Source: JAYPHU01 sp964611435 (lineage in GTDB: Bacteria; Pseudomonadota; Alphaproteobacteria; Rhodospirillales; UBA2165). Taken from it: DNA of 64,000 nt. The notes beneath the pieces are model-generated. The model was given only the letters and a program-made list of their open reading frames with translations, searched no databases and was not told where the DNA came from. Position numbers and translations under genes: made by a program. This document shows, in pieces, positions 28,546 to 37,938 of the stretch (positions within the stretch are counted from its first letter, which is position 1; each line of letters opens with the position of its first letter). The stretch is taken from the NCBI GenBank assembly GCA_964611435.1, contig CAZSXT010000019.1:11306-75305 (forward strand), in the 5' to 3' direction.

Positions 28546-29670
28546 ATGGCATGGGATTCACAGCGCGGCGGCCCCTGGGGGGGCGGAGGCGGCGGTGGCG
28601 GCCAGGGCCCTTGGGGCGGCGGCGGCAGTGGCATGGGCGGCGGACGCCCGCAGCCACCCGACATCGAGGAAATGCTTCGCAAGAGCCAGGACAAGTTCAA
28701 ACGTTTCCTGCCCGGCAGCGGCGGCGGCGCCAAACGCATTGTTTTGGTGGCGATTGCCGTTGTCTTGGTGTGGCTGGCGACCGGGTTTTACCGGGTACAG
28801 CCTGGTGAGCAGGGCATCACCCTGTTGTTCGGCAAATATGTGGGCCAGACAAATCCCGGTCTGAACTATTTCCCGCCGGCGCCGATCGGCCAGGTGTTTA
28901 CGCCGAACGTGGCCAATACGAATACCACCCAGGTCGGTTTCCGCTCTCTGGGGCAGTCCGGCACCCGTTCTGAATCGGTTCGCGACGTGTCGGAAGAAAG
29001 TCTGATGCTGACCGGTGATCAAAATATCATCGACATCGACTATGTGGTGCAATGGCGGATCAAGAATGCCGCCGAGTTTTTGTTCAATATCCGCAATCCG
29101 GAAGCCACGGTGAAGCTGGCGTCCGAAAGCGCTATCCGCGAAGTGGTCGGTCAGACCAACCTGCAGGATGCGCTGGCCGGCCGGCGGACAGAGGTTGAAC
29201 AGAAAACCCAACAGGTGCTGCAGAAGATCATGGACAGCTACAAGGCTGGTGTCTTCGTCGCTTCGGTGAAGATGCAGAAGGTGGAACCGCCACAACCGGT
29301 CATCGATGCGTTCAACGATGTGCAGCGGGCCCGCCAGGATAAAGAGCGGCAGGAAAACGAAGCCAACGCCTATCGCAACGACATCGTGCCGAAGGCCAAG
29401 GGTGAAGCTCAGCGGATGATCGAAGAGGCAACCGGTTATAAGGAAAAGCTGGTGCGTGAGGCCGAAGGTGAAGCGAAACGCTTCCTGTCGGTCTACGAGG
29501 CCTACAAGGGCGGTAAGGAAGTTACCCGCTCCCGGCTCTATCTGGAGCGAATGCAGCAGGTCTTCCGTAATTCGGAAAAAGTCATTGTTGATCCAGGCCA
29601 GGGCGGCCAAGGCGTCGTGCCCTATCTGCCGCTGCCGGAGCTTCGCAAGAAAAGCGGAGGAACGAACTAA
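28546..29670 (+). CDS. hflK: FtsH protease modulator HflK
   Basis: A 374-residue inner-membrane SPFH protein. Residues 1-35 are Gly-rich, one membrane segment lies at about 66-82 (IVLVAIAVVLVWLATGF), then comes the band-7/SPFH domain and a Glu/Arg/Ala-rich coiled coil (residues 260-330). HflK and HflC form a periplasmic cage around FtsH. The stop overlaps the hflC start by 1 nt (TAATG). Confidence 0.95.
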   Translation: MAWDSQRGGPWGGGGGGGGQGPWGGGGSGMGGGRPQPPDIEEMLRKSQDKFKRFLPGSGGGAKRIVLVAIAVVLVWLATGFYRVQPGEQGITLLFGKYVGQTNPGLNYFPPAPIGQVFTPNVANTNTTQVGFRSLGQSGTRSESVRDVSEESLMLTGDQNIIDIDYVVQWRIKNAAEFLFNIRNPEATVKLASESAIREVVGQTNLQDALAGRRTEVEQKTQQVLQKIMDSYKAGVFVASVKMQKVEPPQPVIDAFNDVQRARQDKERQENEANAYRNDIVPKAKGEAQRMIEEATGYKEKLVREAEGEAKRFLSVYEAYKGGKEVTRSRLYLERMQQVFRNSEKVIVDPGQGGQGVVPYLPLPELRKKSGGTN

Positions 29671-30557
29671 TGAGTAAAGTGGTTCTTGCCGTTCTCGGCA
29701 TTCTCGTTGCCGCGCTGGGCATCACTGCCTTCAGCGCGCTCTACACGGTTCATCAAACCCAGCAGGCGCTGGTCCTCCAGTTCGGCCGACCGGTGCTGGT
29801 TGAACAGGAGCCCGGTCTGCACTTCAAGGTGCCGTTCGTGCAAAACGTGATGTACTTCGACCGCCGGATTCTGGACCTCGATCCGCCGGCGCAGGAGGTC
29901 ATCCTGAACGACCAAAAGCGTATCAATGTGGATTCCTTCGTGCGCTATAAGATTGTTGATCCGTTGGAATTCCGCAAAGCCGCGTTGACTGATCTCAACT
30001 TCCGCAACATTTTCGGCGCGCGCCTGAACGCGGCCGTCCGTGCCGAAGTGGGTAAGGCGCTGTTGGCGGATATGTTGTCCGACAAACGGGACGATCTCAT
30101 GCGCCGCGTGACGGAAACGCTGAAGCAACAAGCGACCGAATTCGGCATCGAAGTGGTCGATGTGCGTATCGGTCGGACCGATCTGCCGGAAGCCACCTCG
30201 CAGGCGGTGTACAATCGGATGCGATCCGATCGTATCGCCGAAGCGGCGCGCCTGCGATCCGAAGGTGCGGAGATCAAAGCCAAAATTCAGGCCGAGGCCG
30301 ATAGGGATCGCACTGTGATCCTGGCGGAGGCGCAGCGGACCTCGCAGATCCTGCGCGGTGAAGGCGAGGGGGCAAAGACGTCCATCCTGAACGAAGCCTT
30401 TGGACAGGATCCCGAGTTCTTCAAGTTCTATCGCTCCATGGAAGCCTATGATCAGGCCTTCGGCGAAGGAACGACCATGGTGCTGAGCCCTGATTCGGAC
30501 TTTTTCAAGTTCTTCAGCGATGAACAGGGCGGTAGCGGGGTAAAGCCCGGCAACTAA
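29670..30557 (+). CDS. hflC: FtsH protease modulator HflC
   Basis: A 295-residue partner of HflK with one N-terminal membrane anchor (VVLAVLGILVAALGITAFSAL), an SPFH domain (VHQTQQALVLQFGRPVLVEQEPGLHFKVPFVQ) and a coiled coil ending FKFYRSMEAYDQAFGEGTTMVLSPDSDFFKFF, the usual HflC end. It is translationally coupled to hflK. Confidence 0.95.
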   Translation: MSKVVLAVLGILVAALGITAFSALYTVHQTQQALVLQFGRPVLVEQEPGLHFKVPFVQNVMYFDRRILDLDPPAQEVILNDQKRINVDSFVRYKIVDPLEFRKAALTDLNFRNIFGARLNAAVRAEVGKALLADMLSDKRDDLMRRVTETLKQQATEFGIEVVDVRIGRTDLPEATSQAVYNRMRSDRIAEAARLRSEGAEIKAKIQAEADRDRTVILAEAQRTSQILRGEGEGAKTSILNEAFGQDPEFFKFYRSMEAYDQAFGEGTTMVLSPDSDFFKFFSDEQGGSGVKPGN

Positions 30558-30580
30558 TCAGGTTTTCGGGCGCCTAGCGA

Positions 30581-30766
30581 ATGTCGGAACTGTTTACGGC
30601 GTTGGCCCTGGCGCTCGCTATTGAGGGGATGCTCTACGCCTTGTTTCCGGACGCCATGAAGCGGTTCATGGCTCAGGCCCTGGAGGCGCCGGAGCAGGTG
30701 CTGCGAACGGCGGGGCTCATCGCGGCCATTGCCGGGGTTGCCGTGATCGCGCTGATCCGCATGTGA
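30581..30766 (+). CDS. DUF2065 family small membrane protein
   Basis: A 61-residue protein with two predicted membrane helices (residues 3-24 and 41-60) around the conserved GMLYALFPDAMKRF segment. Function unknown. The hflK-hflC-DUF2065-degP order recurs in alphaproteobacteria, suggesting a link with inner-membrane protein quality control. Confidence 0.85.
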   Translation: MSELFTALALALAIEGMLYALFPDAMKRFMAQALEAPEQVLRTAGLIAAIAGVAVIALIRM

Positions 30767-30932
30767 GTTTAATAAATTATCGGTGATTACGGGATTTTTC
30801 CCTGTTGTGCCGTCGCTTTTGCCTTATATATGTATAGGTCTGAGAGACGCTAATTCGGGCGGCGGAATTGTCGTTTTCCGCCGTTGTTCTCTAGATAGAC
30901 CTGAAAAATTTTCTAAGCGTGAGGAAGATACA

Positions 30933-32444
30933 ATGCGGCACACTGGCGTCCCAGCACGGTCCAAAATCATGACAGCCATTGGCGGCGATCGCCGGACCCT
31001 GCGGATTGTCAATTTCATCATGTTTTTGGCGGCGGCATTGATGCTGTTGGCCTCGACCGCGCAAAGCCGCGCCGCGCCGGAAAGCTTTGCTGACCTGGCG
31101 GAAAAATTGTTGCCGGCGGTGGTGAATATCTCTACCTCGTCCGTTGTCAAAGGGCATGGCGGACCGAACCTGCCGCAGTTTCCGCAGGGCTCTCCGTTTG
31201 AAGATTTCTTCCGGGACTTTTTTGATAAGAATCGTCCCGACCAGCCACGCCGGGCGACGTCTTTGGGGTCCGGCTTTATCATCGACAAATCCGGTATTGT
31301 GGTGACCAACAACCACGTGATTGCGGACGCCGACCAGATCACTGTCGTCCTGCAGGACGATACCAAACTGGAAGCGAAGCTGATCGGCCGCGATCCGAAG
31401 ACGGACTTGGCCGTCCTGAAAGTTGAATCGCCGACCGATCTGCCGGTGGCGCCGTTTGGGGATTCCGAGAAGCTGCGGGTCGGCGACTGGGTGATGGCCA
31501 TTGGCAACCCGTTCGGCCTTGGCGGCACAGTGACCGCTGGTATTGTCTCGGCCCGCGGCCGGGATATTGAATCGGGCCCTTACGACAACTTCATTCAGAC
31601 GGACGCGTCGATCAACCGGGGGAACTCGGGCGGACCCTTATTCAATATGGCCGGCGAGGTTGTTGGCATTAACACGGCGATCTTCTCCCAAACCGGCGGC
31701 AGCGTGGGCATCGGCTTTTCTGTGCCCACCTCGACGGCAAAGGGGGTCATCGATCAGCTTCGTAAATATGGCCGGACCCGCCGGGGCTGGCTGGGTGTTC
31801 GCATCCAGCAGGTGACTGGTCAAATCGCCGAGAATTTGGGTCTTGATGATACGTCGGGCGCATTGGTCGCCAGCGTCAGCGAAGGCAGCCCCGCGGAAAA
31901 AGGGAATATCCAAGCCCGTGACGTGATCTTGAATTTCGACGGCAAGAAAGTTGACGAGATGAAATCTTTGCCCCGGATCGTGGCGGAAACAGAGATCGGC
32001 AAGGCCGTCGATGTGGATGTCTGGCGGGACGGCAAAAAGGTCACCACCCAGGTGACTGTCGGCGAGCTCAATGAGGAGGTCGCGACCCTGGGGGGCGAAG
32101 GCGGTTCGGAAAATGACGGCCTGAAAAAAGAGCTCGAAATTCCGGCGCTCGGCGTCAAATTGTCGGGCATCTCCGGTGACACGCGAAAGATGTTCAAACT
32201 CAAATCCGGGCAAAAAGGCGTGGTTATCACCTCGGTTGATCCGAACGGTGCGGCTGCCGAGCAACAGATCAAACCCGGCGACGTCATCCTGGAAGTGGAT
32301 CAGTCCGAAGCCCAATCTCCGGACGAGGTGGAGAAACGTATCAAAGCCGCGATCGAGAAGGGCAGAAAATCGGTCCTACTTTTGATGGAGCGGCAGAGCG
32401 GCATCGGCTTTGTGGCGATCCGTATCACAGAAAAGAAAAAATAG
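30933..32444 (+). CDS. degP: DegP/HtrA-type periplasmic serine protease
   Basis: A 503-residue Do-family protease and chaperone. An N-terminal signal anchor or signal peptide (about residues 23-47, ending SRAA) leads to the periplasm. The catalytic triad is His128 (NNHVI), Asp158 (DPKTDLAVLK) and Ser232 (RGNSGGPL). Two PDZ domains follow, at about 285-370 and 410-500. The ATG at 30933 has GAGGAAG upstream. It is the last gene of the hflKC cluster. Confidence 0.95.
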   Translation: MRHTGVPARSKIMTAIGGDRRTLRIVNFIMFLAAALMLLASTAQSRAAPESFADLAEKLLPAVVNISTSSVVKGHGGPNLPQFPQGSPFEDFFRDFFDKNRPDQPRRATSLGSGFIIDKSGIVVTNNHVIADADQITVVLQDDTKLEAKLIGRDPKTDLAVLKVESPTDLPVAPFGDSEKLRVGDWVMAIGNPFGLGGTVTAGIVSARGRDIESGPYDNFIQTDASINRGNSGGPLFNMAGEVVGINTAIFSQTGGSVGIGFSVPTSTAKGVIDQLRKYGRTRRGWLGVRIQQVTGQIAENLGLDDTSGALVASVSEGSPAEKGNIQARDVILNFDGKKVDEMKSLPRIVAETEIGKAVDVDVWRDGKKVTTQVTVGELNEEVATLGGEGGSENDGLKKELEIPALGVKLSGISGDTRKMFKLKSGQKGVVITSVDPNGAAAEQQIKPGDVILEVDQSEAQSPDEVEKRIKAAIEKGRKSVLLLMERQSGIGFVAIRITEKKK

Positions 32445-32462
32445 ATTTTGACCAATTCCCAA

Positions 32463-32489
32463 AGCGGCGCCTTCGGGCGCCGTTTTTAT
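32463..32489 (+). terminator. Rho-independent terminator after degP
   Basis: A perfect GGCGCC-TTCG-GGCGCC hairpin is followed by GTTTTTATTT. Confidence 0.85.
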
Positions 32490-32588
32490 TTGGGCAGACT
32501 GGGTCCCTCTTTAATCCTTCCCGGAAGATTGGTACATAGTCCTCGCCGGAGCGCTCCGGCGATTGAACTCGCGCAATAGGAATGATCA

Positions 32589-33836
32589 ATGACCTCTTCT
32601 CTGGTCCGGCCGTTCGCCGCCCTTCGACCCGCCCAGGAATTCGCGGCCGAGGTTGCCGCACCGCCCTATGACGTATTGAATACCGAAGAGGCGCGGGCTT
32701 TGGCCGACGGCAAGGAATGGAGCTTCCTGCACATCTCCAAGCCGGAGATCGATCTGGCGCCCGGCGCCGACCCCTTTTCCGACGCGGTTTACGCCAAGGC
32801 GGCGGAGAACATGGCGAAGATGATTGAAGCCGGCGTGCTCAAACGCGACGACAAGCCCTGTTATTATGTCTACCGCGTGCAGATGGGCGATCATGTGCAG
32901 ACCGGTATCGCCGCCGCCGGTTCGGCCGAGGCCTACAAAAACAATCTGATCCGGCGGCACGAGTTGACCCGGCCCGATAAGGAAAATGACAGGGTTCGGC
33001 AAATCATGGCGGTGCGCGGTCATACCGGTCCGGTGTTTACCACACACAAGCCGGAAGCCGATCTGACCGCCGTCGTGAACGAGGTCACCGCCGGTGTCCC
33101 TGCCTATTCGGTGACCGGTGAAGGGGATGTCCAGCATACCGTCTGGGTCGTCTCCGATGATGGATTGATCGCGCGGATCACCAGTGGGTTTGAGCGGCTG
33201 GGCGTCATCTATATTGCCGACGGGCACCATCGGTCCGCCGCCGGCACGCGTGCCGCGGATGAATGCCGTGCCGCCAATCCCCAGCATACGGGTGAGGAGC
33301 CCTATAATTCTTTTCTCGTGGTGAGTTTCCCCGAGCCCGAAGTGAAAATTCTGGACTACAATCGCATCGTTAAAGACCTGAACGGATTGACGCCGGAGGG
33401 GCTGGTGGAAAAGCTGAAGGCCTCATTTAAGGTCGAGGTACAAGGCAGTGCGGCCAAGCCTACCAAGCCCCGTCAATTCGGCATGTATGTTGCCGGCCAA
33501 TGGTACAGCCTGGACTTCATTGGCGAGGCGCCAGGGGACGCAACGGCCAGTGACCGATTGGATGTCAGTGTATTGACTGCACATGCGCTTAGCCCGGTAT
33601 TGGGTGTGGGCGATCCCCGTACCGATCCGCGGATAGATTTCGTCGGCGGCATTCGCGGCATGGCGGAACTTGAAAAGCGAGTGGACAGTGGGGAGTGGGC
33701 AGTTGCTTTCGCGCTTTATCCCACCAGCATTCCCGATCTGATGTCAGTTGCCGATGCAGAGGAAATCATGCCACCCAAAACGACCTGGTTCGAACCCAAG
33801 CTGGCGGACGGGTTGATCTCCTTGATGCTGGATTAA
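32589..33836 (+). CDS. DUF1015 family protein
   Basis: A 415-residue cytoplasmic protein with the DUF1015 signature: N-terminal VRPFAALRPAQEFAAEVAAPPYDVLNTEEAR, HELTRPDKENDRVR, and the strongly conserved YIADGHHRSAAGTRA. The family's biochemical function is uncertain. The AADGHHR-type motif suggests nucleotide or phosphate chemistry. It stands alone after the degP terminator. Confidence 0.85.
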   Translation: MTSSLVRPFAALRPAQEFAAEVAAPPYDVLNTEEARALADGKEWSFLHISKPEIDLAPGADPFSDAVYAKAAENMAKMIEAGVLKRDDKPCYYVYRVQMGDHVQTGIAAAGSAEAYKNNLIRRHELTRPDKENDRVRQIMAVRGHTGPVFTTHKPEADLTAVVNEVTAGVPAYSVTGEGDVQHTVWVVSDDGLIARITSGFERLGVIYIADGHHRSAAGTRAADECRAANPQHTGEEPYNSFLVVSFPEPEVKILDYNRIVKDLNGLTPEGLVEKLKASFKVEVQGSAAKPTKPRQFGMYVAGQWYSLDFIGEAPGDATASDRLDVSVLTAHALSPVLGVGDPRTDPRIDFVGGIRGMAELEKRVDSGEWAVAFALYPTSIPDLMSVADAEEIMPPKTTWFEPKLADGLISLMLD

Positions 33837-33947
33837 CAACGTCTCGTTTGGTCCTTCATCCAAGCCGCATCTCCGTATAACTACGTATTTGCCGTCCAAC
33901 AGGGCGCGACATAATCGTGCGTTATAACCGATGGCTGAGGTTGCGGG

Positions 33948-34772
33948 ATGGCATCCAATCTGCTGGAGCGGGTGACAGGCCGATTTAAGCGGCTGTCCAG
34001 ATCCAGAAATAATGATGGCGAAGGCGTGAATGGGGTCGACCTTGAGAATGGGACGATCAGCATTGACGTGGAAGGTCTCGGCTACGACGAAGTCGGCACC
34101 CGCGATGTATTTCGGGAAGGCGAAGAGAATGAGGGACGGGAGATGCTCATCGCCGATGACCCCAGCGTCTACATCATTGATCTCCGGCCCTTCTACAAGG
34201 CCATCAACACGGAAACCGGCAGCCGGCTTGCCAATGGACTGTTGGAGACCGCGGAGAATATGTTGGAGCGCCGGCTTAAAGGCGAAGGCACCTACACCAA
34301 CCGCGATAATGAGGTGATTCTGTTTCGATTTCGCAACTCCCGGGAGGATGGGCTCCGGGTTGCAGTCGGGTTCGTTAATGAAATTGGCCGGCATTTCCTC
34401 CGGGACGCCTATAAGTCCGAAGACTTCGTCGAGCAGGTGATCAACATGTCGGAATCGAAAACGGCCATCGACGGTGACGGTAATATCAATGTGGATAATG
34501 CTCTCAAGTACCGGCTGATCGTGGATCGATCGACCGAGAATGAATTTGTGCCCGAATGGGATACAGAGGAATCTGACCGCTATCGCGAGCCTCGGGACTT
34601 GATGGAGCTGGCCGTGGAAATTCACCATCGGCCCACCTCTGAAAAGATCGAGAGAACCGGTGCCGACCGTCGTCAGATGTCTTTGCCGTTCGAGGGTGAG
34701 GACCGCCGTAAAAAACAGCGCGGACGCCGGGACGAGGACAATCCCTCCATGAATGTCTGGCGTCCCAAGTAA
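33948..34772 (+). CDS. Protein with a degenerate GGDEF-like domain
   Basis: A 274-residue cytoplasmic protein that I could not assign directly. Residues 76-91 (IIDLRPFYKAINTETG) and the helix that follows (LANGLLETAENMLERRL) match the pattern of a GGDEF domain's metal/nucleotide region. At the place of GGDEF stands RDNEV (119-123), so it should be catalytically dead. The C terminus is highly charged and basic (EDRRKKQRGRRDEDN). It might bind a nucleotide or act as a regulatory scaffold. Confidence 0.7.
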   Translation: MASNLLERVTGRFKRLSRSRNNDGEGVNGVDLENGTISIDVEGLGYDEVGTRDVFREGEENEGREMLIADDPSVYIIDLRPFYKAINTETGSRLANGLLETAENMLERRLKGEGTYTNRDNEVILFRFRNSREDGLRVAVGFVNEIGRHFLRDAYKSEDFVEQVINMSESKTAIDGDGNINVDNALKYRLIVDRSTENEFVPEWDTEESDRYREPRDLMELAVEIHHRPTSEKIERTGADRRQMSLPFEGEDRRKKQRGRRDEDNPSMNVWRPK

Positions 34773-34855
34773 AGAAATGCGTTAAGCTCTGGATTCCGGA
34801 ACGTCTTTCCGTCTTAATACACCAAACAATCCATGACTATTGACGGGAGGCCAGC

Positions 34856-35461
34856 ATGGACGCATCCGGCGACACAAGCACATCCGTTTCTCCGCTCCAA
34901 TCGGGGCACCTCAGGGGCGTACATCATCTTGCGCTTACCACCGAAGACATGAAAATGACCACTGAATTCTATGTGGACGTGCTCGGCATGAAGCTGGTCC
35001 ATGCGATGAAGGTGCCGGACGGTGTGGGCACGGTGAATAACAGGGGCAATCCGCCGTGGGAGCGTCTCCGCCACTACTTCTTTGATATGGGCGGCGATAG
35101 TCTCTGGGCGTTCTTCGAAATTCCCAAAGGTGAAAAGCAACAATCCGACCGGGATAATATCGGCGGTATGCAGCATGTAGCTTTCGCTGTTTCCGAGGCC
35201 GAGTTCGAGCCACTACAGAAACGGCTTGAGTCTCATGGGGTAGAGATAGACGGGCCGGTGGAAATCCTGCCGGGGTTGTTTTCCTTCTATTTCTACGACC
35301 CCAACGGCATCCGCCTGGAGGCCTGCTGCAAACCGTCGGACGGCGGCAATCAGCAGGTGGTCGAGAGCGTCACTCAGTCCAAAGATGTGGCCAAAGACGA
35401 GCTGCGCACCATGACCGATGACGAGGAATGGCTCGACCGGATGACGGCGGGACTGGACTAG
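34856..35461 (+). CDS. VOC superfamily (glyoxalase/dioxygenase-like) protein
   Basis: A 201-residue protein with one glyoxalase-type domain at residues 20-160. Candidate metal ligands are His24/25 (GVHHLALTTEDM), the His of GGMQHVAFAVSE, and the Glu of DPNGIRLEACC. VOC proteins include dioxygenases, isomerases and thiol transferases acting on small aromatic or aldehyde substrates. It lies 13 nt before an AhpD-like gene, so the two are probably one operon. Confidence 0.82.
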   Translation: MDASGDTSTSVSPLQSGHLRGVHHLALTTEDMKMTTEFYVDVLGMKLVHAMKVPDGVGTVNNRGNPPWERLRHYFFDMGGDSLWAFFEIPKGEKQQSDRDNIGGMQHVAFAVSEAEFEPLQKRLESHGVEIDGPVEILPGLFSFYFYDPNGIRLEACCKPSDGGNQQVVESVTQSKDVAKDELRTMTDDEEWLDRMTAGLD

Positions 35462-35474
35462 GGAGAAAAAGACG

Positions 35475-36053
35475 ATGGCGGCGGAAGGGTATAACAACCG
35501 GCAGAACTTTGAGATGGAGAACTGGCCGGAGCTGCGGGAATCAATGAACAATGTGTTCAAGTTGATTTTCCCCACCCGCAAGGTGCCGGGCGAGTTGAAA
35601 CAATTTGTGTTCACGGCGGCGAGTTTGGCCAGCGGCTGCCGCCATTGCCAATCTCACGGCTCCTACCACCTGCACAAAATCGGCGTGCCGGACGAAAAAA
35701 TTCAGGCCATGTGGACCTATCAGGACTCGGATTTGTTTTCCGAAGCAGAGCGCGCAGCCCTTGATCTGGCCTTTGCCGCGGGTGTTGCCCCCAGCGCGGT
35801 TGAACCGGAGAATTTTGAGGAGCTTCGCAAGCACTATTCCGATGACGAAATTATCGAGTTACTGGCGGTGATTGCCATCGGCGGTTTCCTTAACCGCTGG
35901 AACGACACCATTGCCACGGTGACTGATCAGGAATCCATCGATTACGCCAACAAGACATTACGGCCCGTCGGCTGGGGCGCCGGTAAGCACACTGGGCAGC
36001 CGGAAGAACAGCGCAAGGCGCACCCAATCACGTTGGGCTGGACGAATAAGTAA
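35475..36053 (+). CDS. Carboxymuconolactone decarboxylase / AhpD-like protein
   Basis: A 192-residue all-helical protein of the AhpD-like fold. The redox/proton-relay motif CRHCQSH places Cys55, Cys58 and His61 together, as in AhpD-type peroxidases. The N terminus has the family's NVFKLIFPTRKVPGELKQFVFTAASLASGC. It may act on peroxides or as a decarboxylase. It converges with the minus-strand ASST-like gene. Confidence 0.82.
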   Translation: MAAEGYNNRQNFEMENWPELRESMNNVFKLIFPTRKVPGELKQFVFTAASLASGCRHCQSHGSYHLHKIGVPDEKIQAMWTYQDSDLFSEAERAALDLAFAAGVAPSAVEPENFEELRKHYSDDEIIELLAVIAIGGFLNRWNDTIATVTDQESIDYANKTLRPVGWGAGKHTGQPEEQRKAHPITLGWTNK

Positions 36054-36062
36054 CGGTTTTCG

Positions 36063-37121
36063 TTAGCCGCGTAGCAGGGCCGTTATTCTGGAATCTTCCT
36101 TGGCGTACTTGCGGGCGCGGAATATCTGATTGGTGGTCCCGATCTGAGGAACATTGTTGTAGAACGGCGAGACATACTCCCACACGATCTCGCCGTCTTG
36201 GGTGACCTCAAACATTCGGCCGTGCTGTCCCTCGCAAATGAAGGTATTGCCGTTGGGCATCCGATGCACGCCACTGACCCGCGGGGAATAGAACGTGACC
36301 GCCGGCTTCCCTTTGTACTGCCAGGCAATTTCCTTCGTCTTGGGATCGATTTCCAGAATACGGGAATGTTCCGGTGTCGGCTGTTCGGAACCATTGGCAA
36401 ATAAGATGATATTTCCGTTCTTCAGCCTTTGGCAGTCATGCTGCCCACCCCAGCTGCGGTCGGCCATCTCCCAATCGATAGCGCCGGTTTCCCGGTTGAC
36501 CAGTATGATCAAATCAAGCTGACGAAAACTGACCAGAATGTTTCCATCGGGCTGGACATGGCAGGTGTTGGCGTGGGCGAATTCATGCCGGTTGGTGTTT
36601 GGACGTAAGGGATAGGTGTCGTAGGGGAAATGGTCCTTCAGCCGCCACTCCCATACAATTTTTCCGTCGCGGTCCACTTCCCGGAGCACATCTTCATAGA
36701 CGCCGCCGTCCGCGTGGTCGCTGTCGGGCAGGCCGCCTTTGATCCGGTCCGCTTCGTTCGAAGGTGTCAGTTCCCACGATAAATAAAGCACGTTGCCGGA
36801 AGGCGTGGGGTTGAAGTCATGGTGTTGGAACAAATCCGTATGCTCCCAGACGATTTCACCTCCGGGGTCGAATTCCAACAGCCGCCCACCGCCGGCGGCG
36901 AGTCTCGGCCCACCCTTGGCTTTTACCGAGATCAGGAGATTGCCGTTTTCCAGAAGCTGGCCGTAGTTCCCCAGCATCCCCGGCAGCCGCCATTGATGGG
37001 CGATTTCGCCCCGTTCGCCCAGCAAAAAGCATTCCTTGCCGCCCGCCGGCGCAAAGAGAACATATCCCGGCTGAAATAGTTCCCGTTCCGAACACGTAAC
37101 GCCGTATTGTAGTGGCCGCAT
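36063..37121 (-). CDS. Aryl-sulfotransferase-like beta-propeller protein
   Basis: A 352-residue protein built of repeated propeller blades (LLEFDPGGEIVWEHTDLFQHHDFNPTPSGNVLYLSW; LREVDRDGKIVWEW; VNRETGAIDWEM; EIDPKTKEIAWQYKG; FEVTQDGEIVWEY), the ASST/PQQ-like pattern. Conserved histidines occur in the HHDFNPTPSGN and HANTCHVQPDGN repeats. No signal peptide is visible, unlike true periplasmic ASST. It is the last gene of the selenoprotein-GST-SDR run. Activity uncertain. Confidence 0.78.
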   Translation of the reverse strand: MRPLQYGVTCSERELFQPGYVLFAPAGGKECFLLGERGEIAHQWRLPGMLGNYGQLLENGNLLISVKAKGGPRLAAGGGRLLEFDPGGEIVWEHTDLFQHHDFNPTPSGNVLYLSWELTPSNEADRIKGGLPDSDHADGGVYEDVLREVDRDGKIVWEWRLKDHFPYDTYPLRPNTNRHEFAHANTCHVQPDGNILVSFRQLDLIILVNRETGAIDWEMADRSWGGQHDCQRLKNGNIILFANGSEQPTPEHSRILEIDPKTKEIAWQYKGKPAVTFYSPRVSGVHRMPNGNTFICEGQHGRMFEVTQDGEIVWEYVSPFYNNVPQIGTTNQIFRARKYAKEDSRITALLRG

Positions 37122-37157
37122 GGGCTGCTCCTTGAAATATCGATATTGCAGGCAGAT

Positions 37158-37913
37158 TTATTGGCAGAACCGTCCACCGTCCACATTGATGGACTGTCCG
37201 GTGAGAAAATCACTGTCCTCAGACGCAAAGAACAGCAATGAACCGATCAAGTCCTCGGGCATCATATCCCGCTTAATAATCCGGCTTTGAACGGTGGGCG
37301 CCCGGGCAACATCCAGTTGCGGATGGTTTTTGACACCTTCGCTCTCGGTAAGACCGGGAATGAGGCAGTTCACGAAGATATTCTTATCGCCCAGCTCCCG
37401 GGCTGCTGAACGGGTCAGGCCGAGAATGGCGCCTTTCGAGCTCACATAGTGTGCAAAACCCGGGCCGCCGTAATAAAACGTGCCTGAGCTTACATTGATG
37501 ATCTTTCCGCGCCCGTTCTTGATCATGCTCGGCACGCAGGCCTTGATACATTGAAAAGTACCTCGCGCATTGACGGTCAAGACGCGATCCCATTCTTCAT
37601 TGGACATTTCCATGATCGGCGTGATCATCAGTTCGGCAAAGAGAGCAGCATTGTTGACCAGAATCTCGATGGAACCAAATTCCGCCTCGGTACGGCTGAC
37701 CAGTCCTGCGAGTGAGTCATCGATGGTGACATCAGCTTCGATGGCGATCGCGGCGCCGCCGTTGCTATTTATCTCGTCGGCGACCCGGGAGGGATCTGCA
37801 ATATCGGAGACGACGACCTTTGCGCCTTCCTGAGCCATAGCCTTTGCATAGGTCTCACCAATACCTTGGGCCGCGCCGGTCACGACGGCCACCTTTCCGG
37901 CCAATCTGTTCAT
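37158..37913 (-). CDS. Short-chain dehydrogenase/reductase
   Basis: A 251-residue classical SDR. The NAD-binding motif TGAAQGIG lies at residues 12-19, with an Asp in VVSDIADP (NAD preference), NNAA, the catalytic Ser in VSSGTFYYGGPGF, and the Tyr/Lys in HYVSSKG. It sits 25 nt after the GST gene and 36 nt before the ASST-like gene on the same strand. The substrate is unknown and probably belongs to the same pathway as its neighbours. Confidence 0.88.
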   Translation of the reverse strand: MNRLAGKVAVVTGAAQGIGETYAKAMAQEGAKVVVSDIADPSRVADEINSNGGAAIAIEADVTIDDSLAGLVSRTEAEFGSIEILVNNAALFAELMITPIMEMSNEEWDRVLTVNARGTFQCIKACVPSMIKNGRGKIINVSSGTFYYGGPGFAHYVSSKGAILGLTRSAARELGDKNIFVNCLIPGLTESEGVKNHPQLDVARAPTVQSRIIKRDMMPEDLIGSLLFFASEDSDFLTGQSINVDGGRFCQ

Positions 37914-37938
37914 GTCTATCTCCTTGATAAATAGAATT

